This document shows positions 1-5,996 of a stretch of DNA of 12,119 bases, piece by piece. The notes beneath the pieces were generated by a model that saw nothing but the letters and a program-made list of their open reading frames with translations, ran no database searches and had not been told where the DNA came from. A program made the position numbers and the translations under genes. Location of the stretch: assembly GCA_024403585.1 (NCBI GenBank), contig JAKSRN010000031.1, forward strand, positions 1 to 12,119. The letters are read 5' to 3'. The stretch comes from Lachnospiraceae bacterium (GTDB taxonomy: Bacteria > Bacillota > Clostridia > Lachnospirales > Lachnospiraceae). The first letter of the stretch is position 1. Each line of letters begins with the position of its first letter.

Positions 1-105
1 ATCCTGACGGCAAAGGCGATGGATAACAAGGAAAGAATGCTGACTGCGGTGGAGGATTATCTGTGGCAGGATGCATTTACTGAATATTTCTGTAAGATTA
101 TGTAA
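1..105 (+). CDS. 3' end of an unidentified gene (partial)
   Basis: An open frame runs from the first base to a TAA at 103-105 and encodes 34 residues ending in EYFCKIM. The rest of the gene lies outside the window. The tail is helical-looking, with acidic and aromatic residues, and has no motif I can name. It is read in the same direction as the next gene and only 12 nt separate its stop from that start, so the two are probably co-transcribed. In Lachnospiraceae genomes DUF5716-like genes are, as I recall, often preceded by a very large gene of unknown function (DUF5717). This tail could be its C-terminus, but 34 residues are too few to prove it. Confidence 0.6.
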   Translation: MLTAKAMDNKERMLTAVEDYLWQDAFTEYFCKIM

Positions 106-117
106 CGGGAGAGGGCT

Positions 118-1368
118 ATGGATATTAAAAATATGATAATCGGAATAGATATGAACAGAGATGGCTCTCAGATCTGCTACTATGACAAGGAGACTGGGGA
201 TGCGGTCAGCGTACCTGTGAAGGCAGGAACAGAACTGCTGACTTTTCCTACGCTTCTTTGCGTAGTTCCTGCTGATCACTCCTGGTACTATGGAATTGAG
301 GCCCGTTACTTTGCTGAGAAGAAAAACGGTTTTCTCATCGATCAGCTCTATGATCTCTGCGCGGACGGAACCAGTCTCTGGGTGGAAGGAAAAGAGTACA
401 CAGGTGCAGAACTGCTGGCCATCTTCCTGGAAAAGGTGCTTGGCATGGTGGGAGTAACAAGACCATCGCAGCAGGTGGCCTGCCTGATGATCACTGTACC
501 AAAACTGACCCGTTATTTTGTAAAAGCGATCCGGGAGGCCTATGCATATCTGGGAATCGCCAGAAACAGAGGCTATCTGCAGGATTACAAGGAAAGCTTT
601 TTTGTACATACCATGTTCCAGAAACAGGATGTGTGGGCAAGAAAGAACGGATTGTTTGAGTTCAGAAACGGCCAGGTGCATTTTTCGGAGCTGGAATTGA
701 ATTTCCGCACCAAACCTGTGACTGCCTATGTGACTGATAAGGGAAGTGCTCCGTTGCAGGGCAATTCGGAACAGAAGGATCAGAGTCTCCTTTCCTTCAT
801 CAGAAAGAGCCTGGGAGAAGACCTGTATTCCGGAATCTTCCTGCTGGGAGATGAATTTGACCAGAGCTGGGCAAGAGAATCAGTGAAAGCCTTGTGTAAG
901 GGGCAGAGGAAGGTATTTGGCGGAAGCAACCTGTACGCGAAGGGAGCAACCTATTCTGCGAAGGAGAAGGTGGAAGAGAGACATCTGAAGGGCTTCCTCT
1001 ATGTGGGAAGCGATCTAGTCCGCTACAATATCTCCATGGAGCTCCAGGTACAGGGCGTGATGACGGTGTATCCGCTGATCGCGGCCGGCGTGAACTGGTA
1101 CGAGACAGCGGTAGATATTGAGATCATTCTGGATCAGATGGAGTCACTGACTTTCCTGGTGAGCAGGATGAATGAGAAAGCCCGTAAAAAACTGGTGATG
1201 GAGCTTCCGGGTCTTCCTAAGAGACCGGGAAAAACCACAAGGCTGAAGGTACATATGGAATATGAAGCTGCAGGAAGATGCCGTATCGATGTGGAGGATC
1301 TGGGCTTTGGCGAGATGTTCCCGTCCAGCGGTTTAATCTGGCGTGAGATGATGGAGGATCAGGGCTGA
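118..1368 (+). CDS. DUF5716-like protein, probable actin/Hsp70 ATPase fold
   Basis: The protein has 416 aa, with no signal peptide or membrane segment, so it is probably cytoplasmic. The N-terminus (about residues 6-23, IIGIDMNRDGSQICYYD) resembles the first phosphate loop of the actin/Hsp70/hexokinase superfamily, a hydrophobic strand followed by DxN/DxG. Around residues 238-250 a strand GIFLLGDEF is followed by a helix and by FGGSNLYAKGA (268-277), which resembles the adenosine-side motif of that superfamily. Residues about 290-420 form a beta-rich C-terminal part. The whole pattern matches my memory of DUF5716 from Lachnospiraceae, but this is recall, not a search. Its function is unknown. 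An ATP-dependent chaperone-like or scaffold role is inferred from the fold and from the TPR gene that follows. The start is preceded by a GGGAGAGGG purine run. Its TGA overlaps the next ATG by one base (TGATG), so translation is likely coupled. Confidence 0.7.
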   Translation: MDIKNMIIGIDMNRDGSQICYYDKETGDAVSVPVKAGTELLTFPTLLCVVPADHSWYYGIEARYFAEKKNGFLIDQLYDLCADGTSLWVEGKEYTGAELLAIFLEKVLGMVGVTRPSQQVACLMITVPKLTRYFVKAIREAYAYLGIARNRGYLQDYKESFFVHTMFQKQDVWARKNGLFEFRNGQVHFSELELNFRTKPVTAYVTDKGSAPLQGNSEQKDQSLLSFIRKSLGEDLYSGIFLLGDEFDQSWARESVKALCKGQRKVFGGSNLYAKGATYSAKEKVEERHLKGFLYVGSDLVRYNISMELQVQGVMTVYPLIAAGVNWYETAVDIEIILDQMESLTFLVSRMNEKARKKLVMELPGLPKRPGKTTRLKVHMEYEAAGRCRIDVEDLGFGEMFPSSGLIWREMMEDQG

Positions 1369-2138
1369 TGGGAATTGCAATTTTATGTCAGATCCCCAGG
1401 GCTGAAAAACCCTGGTTTCTGGAAAATATCGGCTTGAATATATATTCGGCAGAGGAACTGGGATACTTTATCTGCAACAATCTGTCTCTGGTGGATGAAT
1501 CTATTGTCTGCGAAGGCCTTGTTGAATGGGTGAAAGCAGAGCTGAAGCAGCCGCGTCTTGCCTTGAAGCTGCATCAGATCCTGAACGGTCCTTATACAGA
1601 GAGAGATTTCATTCTGGCTTTTCTGAAAGAGACCTCTTATATGAATTCCAAGGAGCTTGCAGCGCTGGATCAGCAGCTGCAGGAACTGACCGATAAACCA
1701 CAGGCAGTACGCCTTAAGAAGAAGGCGGATACCCTGATGAATCATGGAAAATACAACCGTGCCCTGAAGTATTATCAGGAGGCTCTGGTCTCAGAGGATA
1801 AGGGCGGTCACGGTACACAGTTCAGAGGAACCATCTATAACAATCTGGGCTGCGTCTACGCAAGACTCTTTCTGATGGAAGAGGCCTGCGAGTATTTCAG
1901 ACTGGCTTATGAAGACATCCATACACTTTCAGTATTGAAGAGTTATCTCTTCTCCATCTTTATGAAAGATGGGGAGAAGGTATACAGGCAGAAGCTGGAT
2001 GAGTTTGGTGTGGATGAAAAGAGCCGCATCAAACTGGCAGAAGAAATCGCGAGTGTCCAGATGCCGGATATGCCGGAAAATCTGGATGCATCACTGGAGC
2101 AGTGGACTGCTGCTTACCATAAGAGCACAGACCTGTAA
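1368..2138 (+). CDS. TPR-repeat protein partnered with the DUF5716-like gene
   Basis: The protein has 256 aa and appears soluble and cytoplasmic. Residues about 114-147 (KKADTLMNHGKYNRALKYYQ onward) and about 153-186 (YNNLGCVYARLFLMEEACEY region) are two recognisable tetratricopeptide repeats with the usual small/aromatic spacing, and further helices follow. Residues 1-112 are helical and match no family I recognise. TPR domains bind peptides and are common Hsp70 co-chaperone modules. Its start overlaps the stop of the preceding actin/Hsp70-like gene by one base, so the two products are probably made together and may interact (inference). It is the last gene of the operon: a strong terminator begins about 35 nt after its stop. 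No enzymatic function is visible. Confidence 0.8.
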   Translation: MGIAILCQIPRAEKPWFLENIGLNIYSAEELGYFICNNLSLVDESIVCEGLVEWVKAELKQPRLALKLHQILNGPYTERDFILAFLKETSYMNSKELAALDQQLQELTDKPQAVRLKKKADTLMNHGKYNRALKYYQEALVSEDKGGHGTQFRGTIYNNLGCVYARLFLMEEACEYFRLAYEDIHTLSVLKSYLFSIFMKDGEKVYRQKLDEFGVDEKSRIKLAEEIASVQMPDMPENLDASLEQWTAAYHKSTDL

Positions 2139-2172
2139 AGAATCTGGGCGATACGAATAACGAGATGAACAA

Positions 2173-2215
2173 AAAAACAGATTAGCAACCTGGATATGGT
2201 TGCTGATCTGTTTTT
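2173..2215. terminator. Bidirectional intrinsic terminator
   Basis: The arms AAAAACAGATTAGCAACC (2173-2190) and GGTTGCTGATCTGTTTTT (2198-2215) pair over 18 positions, with one G-U wobble on the plus transcript, around a 7-nt loop. The plus transcript ends in a T-run (2211-2215, then CTTTT). The complementary transcript ends in seven U, from the A-run at 2171-2177. It therefore stops both the operon ending at 2138 and the convergent dnaD-dnaI-prs operon ending at 2346. Confidence 0.9.
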
Positions 2216-2227
2216 CTTTTTCTGTAT

Positions 2228-2311
2228 ATGAAGTATACGAACCGAGTAGGAGTCAGCCTGCTTGATTTTATGCGACGGCAATATGCCCGGGATAAGCTCG
2301 CATGGATTTGA
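2228..2311 (+). other. Possible 27-aa ORF in a structured intergenic stretch
   Basis: An ATG at 2228 opens 27 codons (MKYTNRVGVSLLDFM..., ending DKLAWI) with a TGA at 2309-2311. There is no ribosome binding site, and it lies just downstream of the terminator. On the other strand this stretch is the 3' untranslated region of prs. It holds nested inverted repeats: GTATA/TATAC (2224-2238), and ATGCGA (2270-2275) with TCGCAT (2298-2303) enclosing GGCA-ATA-TGCC (2277-2287). A structured prs 3' UTR or a gene remnant is more likely than a real small gene. Confidence 0.15.
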
Positions 2312-2345
2312 CGACTGCCCGATCAGAATCTAAAGCTAGTTTAGC

Positions 2346-3527
2346 TTAGACCTCTTCGCCACGATTGAATTTTTCTACTACCTTATGGATTCTGTTGGAT
2401 GGATCCAGAAGAGATCCCATAGAACCGTCATGGTTCAGAGTATCGATCATATAAGCAATGAATTTACTCATATCGCAGCCTACGTAATAAGGCTTGCTGA
2501 GCAGTTCAGGATCCTGATAGATCAGGTTGGTTGTGATCAGTTTGGTGAAAAGACCTTCCTCATAAGCACGGTCGAATTTCTCAAGGCCACTGGTGAAGAG
2601 ACCGAAGGTTACGCACATATAGATGTTGCGGGCTTTGCGTTTCTTTAACTCGCGGGCAACGTCCAGAATACTGGAGCCGGAAGAGATCATATCATCAACG
2701 ATGATCATATCTTTTCCTTCTACATTGGTGCCCAGGAACTCGTGGGCAACTACCGGATTGCGGCCGTTGATGGTTGTGGAGTAATCACGGCGTTTGTAGA
2801 ACATTCCCATGTCTACTCCCAGGTTGTTTGCCATGAAGATGGCACGTTTCATGCCGTTCTCGTCAGGGCTGATGACCATCAGGTGATCGGAATCGATCTT
2901 CATATCAGGAGCATTTCTCAGAACGTTTTTAATGAACTGGTGGGTTGGGGTGATGGTCTCGAAGCCGTGCAGAGGAATAGCATTCTGTACACGTGGATCA
3001 TGAGCATCGAAGGTGATGATATTGTCAACACCCATCTCAACCAGCTCCTGCAGAGCAAGGGCACAGTCCAGAGAATCACGCATAACACGTTTGTCACGGC
3101 GGCTCTCATAGAGGAATGGCATGATCACGATGATGCGGCGGGCTTTACCGCCAACAGCAGAGATGATTCTCTTCAGATCCTGGAAGTGATCATCCGGAGA
3201 CATGCGGTTTTCCATACCACATACTGTGTAGGAAAGAGAGTGGTTGCAGACATCTACGAGGAAGAAGAGGTCATCACCACGAACAGATTCCAGGATGGTT
3301 CCCTTTCCTTCGCCGGATCCGAAACGAGAGTTTTTGATATTGATCAGATAGGTTGGGCGGATATACTCTGAAGACAGATCATTGACAGCTGCTGCACAGG
3401 ATCTGTTTTTGCGCCATTTTACGATATAGTCATTGACCTTGTCTCCAATCTCAGCGCAGCCGGCCAGCGGAATGATGCCCAGGCGTCCTACAGGAAGGGA
3501 GTCGTAATAGTTGTTCTGTGTTGTCAT
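2346..3527 (-). CDS. prs: Ribose-phosphate diphosphokinase (PRPP synthetase), long form
   Basis: This cytoplasmic enzyme makes 5-phosphoribosyl-1-diphosphate from ribose 5-phosphate and ATP, feeding purine, pyrimidine, histidine, tryptophan and NAD synthesis. At 393 aa it is longer than the usual form of about 315 aa. Visible family motifs include RFGSGEGKGTILESVRG (68-84), the counterpart of the ATP-site FSDGE...ESVRG segment. FLYESRRDKR (138-147) is the counterpart of the PYxRQDRK loop. FDAHDP (173-178) holds the conserved His, KRRD (245-248) lies in the flexible catalytic loop, and IIVDDMISSGSS (275-286) is the PRPP-binding loop. The extra length lies at the N-terminus (about 40 aa) and in a C-terminal tail. 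The start codon shares an ATGA with the dnaI-like stop (4-nt overlap), and an AGGAGG at 3537-3542 sits 9 nt upstream inside that gene. It is the last gene of the operon. The FGSGE and SRRDK departures from the bacterial consensus make it a divergent branch, but the catalytic elements look intact. Confidence 0.9.
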   Translation of the reverse strand: MTTQNNYYDSLPVGRLGIIPLAGCAEIGDKVNDYIVKWRKNRSCAAAVNDLSSEYIRPTYLINIKNSRFGSGEGKGTILESVRGDDLFFLVDVCNHSLSYTVCGMENRMSPDDHFQDLKRIISAVGGKARRIIVIMPFLYESRRDKRVMRDSLDCALALQELVEMGVDNIITFDAHDPRVQNAIPLHGFETITPTHQFIKNVLRNAPDMKIDSDHLMVISPDENGMKRAIFMANNLGVDMGMFYKRRDYSTTINGRNPVVAHEFLGTNVEGKDMIIVDDMISSGSSILDVARELKKRKARNIYMCVTFGLFTSGLEKFDRAYEEGLFTKLITTNLIYQDPELLSKPYYVGCDMSKFIAYMIDTLNHDGSMGSLLDPSNRIHKVVEKFNRGEEV

Positions 3528-4525
3528 GATGTTGGTCCTCCTGATAATTGTTTCTGGATACGGATGTCTTTTCCGTACATGAAGATCATCTTATAACTGC
3601 TGAGGATTCTTGAAAAGATTCTTTCTGAATAGCTGGCCCGCAGATTTTCCATGGAAAGATTCGTGGAAATGATGGTGGCCTTGTGATCCAGAATTCTCTG
3701 ATTGATGCAGAGAAAGAGCTGAGAGGTGATAAAACTGTTGTTTAGCTCTGAGCCCAGATCGTCAATGATCAGCAGGTCGCAGTCAAAAATATGGCTGTGA
3801 GTTTCTGTTAATGAATAATCCGTGGAAAACTTTCTGGCTTCCAGGGAATCAAATAATTCAAATGCTGTCAGATACAGCACGCTGAATCCTTTTTCAATCA
3901 GCTCCTTGGCAATGCAGTGAGAGAGGAACGTTTTGCCGACACCTGTGTCACCATAGATGCAAAGATTGCTGAAGTCACTTCCGAACGTATCCACAAACTG
4001 TCTTCCGATATTTCTGGCGCGTTCTGCAATCTCTCTGGCAGAGCGGCCGGTTTTAGGATCGATCAGCGTGTCGGGATAATAATCCAGACGGAAGCTGTCA
4101 AAATTTTCTTCCTGCAGGATCTCCTTCAGGTTGGACTGGTCATAGAGAAGATCCACCTCTTTCTGAAGAAAGCAGGAACATTTTTTACCGTCTTTGGTAT
4201 AACCGGTATCCTGGCAGGAGGAACACTTGCAGGGAAGCTCCAGATAGTCTTCCGGATACCCGTTGGCAAGAAGAAGGGCCCTTCTCTCCTCGGCCAGTTC
4301 GCAAAGGGCCAGAGACAGATCAAAGTCAGCCTCCTTCCCCTGACCGGCCAGCAGGATCCTGGCTTTCTTCAAGGAGAGAGAGGATACTTCTGCCTGAATC
4401 TCCTCCAGACGAGGGATTTTTTCGTAGGCTTCCCGGATTCTCTCTTCCTGCAGATGCCGGTTCCTGTTCTGCTGATCCTGGTAAAAACGGATCATAGAAT
4501 TATATTGTGTATTAGTTAATGCCAT
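3524..4525 (-). CDS. dnaI: DnaI/DnaC-like helicase loader ATPase
   Basis: The protein has 333 aa, close to B. subtilis DnaI. DnaI-type AAA+ ATPases load the replicative helicase DnaB/DnaC onto DNA at the origin and at restart sites. The N-terminal half has a helical segment and then five cysteines (C99, C101, C104, C116, C118) around a DTG turn, matching the zinc-binding domain that DnaI uses to contact the helicase. The AAA+ part has Walker A GDTGVGKT (192-199), Walker B LLIIDDLG (251-258), a sensor-1 STN (287-289), and arginines near SERIFSR (300-306) that could act as the finger. GGAGAT at 4532-4537 lies 6 nt before the ATG. It sits 27 nt after the DnaD-like gene and overlaps prs by 4 nt, consistent with one operon. 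Some pipelines name this family DnaC or simply ATP-binding protein, but the cysteine domain favours the DnaI type. Confidence 0.9.
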   Translation of the reverse strand: MALTNTQYNSMIRFYQDQQNRNRHLQEERIREAYEKIPRLEEIQAEVSSLSLKKARILLAGQGKEADFDLSLALCELAEERRALLLANGYPEDYLELPCKCSSCQDTGYTKDGKKCSCFLQKEVDLLYDQSNLKEILQEENFDSFRLDYYPDTLIDPKTGRSAREIAERARNIGRQFVDTFGSDFSNLCIYGDTGVGKTFLSHCIAKELIEKGFSVLYLTAFELFDSLEARKFSTDYSLTETHSHIFDCDLLIIDDLGSELNNSFITSQLFLCINQRILDHKATIISTNLSMENLRASYSERIFSRILSSYKMIFMYGKDIRIQKQLSGGPTS

Positions 4526-4552
4526 TCAATTATCTCCGTAGATAGAAGGTGA

Positions 4553-5629
4553 TCACCACTGTTTGTTCAGCAGATCTTTCTCCAGCTGATCATAATCATA
4601 GTCATCACGCTGGTGGAAATTGTGGAAGCGGTTTGGCGCAGGCTGTTTTCCGGCTTCCTTGTCAGCGAAGCTCTTTTTCTTCTTTTCAGCCTGATGCCGG
4701 CTGTCCTCCTGCTGGATATCGCGAAGTGTATGCACATTCTGCTTTTTCCAGTTTGAGAGTATTCCCTCTGCATAAGCAAAACTGCTTCCGCCGGTGTTGG
4801 TGACGGTGCGTTTGCAGGCTTCCGTGATGATCGGAAGTTCAAAGGCATAGGTGTTCATCCAGCGGTCCATATATTCGATCTCTGCCGGGATCGGACGTCT
4901 GTTGCTGATACCGAAGGCTTTCAGAATGGAAAAGTATTCCTTACGCAGGGAAGAACTGCCTTCTTTGGCTTCCTTCACTGTGGTGTACCCTGCTCTGTGC
5001 CATTCCAGTCCTACTTTCTGGATATAGTGGATACTGGTTTTCTGATGCAGTACACAGTATTCGATCAGGTATTCCAGAAGATCTGCAGACATATGCAGTG
5101 TATCATAAAAATACAGAATGCAGGTAATGTCAGACCGGCTGAGGGTTCGATTCAGATAAGACTCAGCCACATAGAGGATCTGCTGTACTTCGGCATTCTC
5201 TGCCTTAAGAGTACGGATCCTGTCAGCTGAAAGTGAGATGGAAACGTCCTCTTTTGCCTCTCCCTTTGCCTCAGTGGTTTCAGGGGTAGGAGAAACAGCT
5301 GCTGTTGTTTCCGGTTTTTTATTTGCAGATGGGCGAGCCGGATCACAGAAAGTCAGACTGACAGGTCTGTCGCCCTCCATCTCCATAGAAAGATAGCCCT
5401 CATTGGACCAGTAAATAAGAGCACGAAGGACATCTTTTTCCGTGCAGGAAAAAACATCGGCGATGGAAGAGAGAGAAAGCTCTCTTTCCGGATGGTGATG
5501 CGTGCTCAGCAGATAGATATAGATTTTTACAAAATCGCCGTTGGCTCGGGGCATTACTTCTTCGATAAAGGAATCAGGAAGAAGCGTCGCAGTGAGAGAA
5601 CGGCTGTCTGATAAACGTACAGATTGCAT
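4553..5629 (-). CDS. DnaD-domain replication initiation protein
   Basis: DnaD proteins bind DNA and help DnaA/PriA recruit the helicase loader in low-GC Gram-positives. Counting from the chosen start the protein has 358 aa. Residues about 13-95 form the winged-helix N-terminal DDBH1 domain, with LLPDSFIEEVMPRANGDFVK matching the family start. Residues about 98-130 are a Pro/Thr/Glu-rich linker. Two DDBH2 (DnaD_B) repeats follow at about 145-225 and 230-305, each ending in the typical Tyr...Trp signature (YIQKVGLEW; YAEGILSNW). The tail (306-358) is highly charged and Lys-rich. I chose the ATG at 5627-5629 because the family N-terminus begins there. The same frame stays open back to 6022, but that part runs through the promoter and the murC terminator and has no family resemblance. 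The shine-dalgarno GGGGA lies in a small hairpin. It is the first gene of the operon with dnaI and prs. Confidence 0.88.
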   Translation of the reverse strand: MQSVRLSDSRSLTATLLPDSFIEEVMPRANGDFVKIYIYLLSTHHHPERELSLSSIADVFSCTEKDVLRALIYWSNEGYLSMEMEGDRPVSLTFCDPARPSANKKPETTAAVSPTPETTEAKGEAKEDVSISLSADRIRTLKAENAEVQQILYVAESYLNRTLSRSDITCILYFYDTLHMSADLLEYLIEYCVLHQKTSIHYIQKVGLEWHRAGYTTVKEAKEGSSSLRKEYFSILKAFGISNRRPIPAEIEYMDRWMNTYAFELPIITEACKRTVTNTGGSSFAYAEGILSNWKKQNVHTLRDIQQEDSRHQAEKKKKSFADKEAGKQPAPNRFHNFHQRDDYDYDQLEKDLLNKQW

Positions 5630-5636
5630 GGTAGAT

Positions 5637-5651
5637 CCCCGATTTCCGGGG
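5637..5651 (-). promoter_or_regulatory. Hairpin covering the dnaD-like ribosome binding site
   Basis: On the transcript, CCCCG (5651-5647), loop GAAAU (5646-5642) and CGGGG (5641-5637) form a 5-bp all-GC stem. The GGGG of the right arm is the only Shine-Dalgarno-like run before the ATG at 5629 (7-nt spacing), so the structure would hide it. It is short and may simply tune translation down. Confidence 0.4.
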
Positions 5652-5706
5652 TCATCTGCTGACAATCTGATGTCAGGGAAAAGAACCCCACTTTTATAGT
5701 ATTCAC

Positions 5707-5735
5707 AGTATAACACAGGTTGTGGGGGTTGAGAA
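5707..5735 (-). promoter_or_regulatory. Promoter of the dnaD-dnaI-prs operon
   Basis: On the minus strand there is an extended -10, TGTTATACT (hexamer TATACT at 5712-5707). A -35-like TTCTCA (5735-5730; 4 of 6 matches to TTGACA) lies 17 bp upstream. This predicts transcription from about 5700 and a leader of about 70 nt. A DnaA-box-like cluster lies about 70 to 260 bp upstream of the -35. Confidence 0.6.
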
Positions 5736-5802
5736 CAGAAAGTTTTTCGGAGGCGGCCAGGCACCCTTGTGTGTTTTTTTATGCAAGTATTCGAAAAAAC
5801 CA

Positions 5803-5996
5803 TGTGGAAAATGTGGATAGAGTGAACAAGGATTCCATAAAGAGAATTGAAAAGGGTAAAATACCGCAACGTAACGGACTTTTTCGTAAATGCTGCCGGG
5901 GGGATTCTTTGTGGAAAAAAAGTGGATAAGTGCAATAAAAAATCCACAGGGCAATTCACAGAAAAATGTGAATAACCCTGTGGATAATGTGGATAA
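5803..5996. promoter_or_regulatory. Cluster of DnaA-box-like 9-mers
   Basis: The DnaA box is TGTGGATAA (TTATCCACA on the other strand). On the plus strand two perfect copies stand back to back at 5979-5987 and 5988-5996. Copies with one mismatch are at 5803-5811 (TGTGGAAAA), 5812-5820 (TGTGGATAG), 5910-5918 (TGTGGAAAA), 5921-5929 (AGTGGATAA) and 5967-5975 (TGTGAATAA). All seven face the same way, and most come in pairs 9-12 bp apart. A weaker inverted copy is at 5940-5948. Those at 5940, 5967 and 5979 are also arms of the murC terminator. The site lies upstream of an operon of replication genes, which suggests DnaA control, but binding is untested. Confidence 0.6.
5937..5985 (-). terminator. 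Intrinsic terminator of murC
   Basis: On the minus transcript the arm at 5985-5967 and the arm at 5960-5942 pair over 19 positions with one U-U mismatch and one G-U wobble. The outer 10 bp (AUCCACAGGG/CCCUGUGGAU) are perfect. The loop is UUUUUC, and a run of six U follows from 5942-5937. It starts 11 nt after the murC stop. The arms are made of DnaA-box-like sequence. Confidence 0.85.

Noticed and set aside
2228..2311. Confident small-protein gene after the first operon
   Set aside because: There is no ribosome binding site, the position is just after a strong terminator, and the peptide has no recognisable homologue. It is kept only as a low-confidence entry.
2742..3371. 209-aa plus-strand ORF opposite prs
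   Set aside because: It is fully antisense to a strongly supported PRPP synthetase, with no recognisable domain and no ribosome binding site.
5701..5996. Chromosomal replication origin (oriC)
   Set aside because: The DnaA-box-like cluster is suggestive, but dnaA, dnaN and rpmH are absent, flanking genes run in the same direction, and no clear AT-rich unwinding region follows the boxes.
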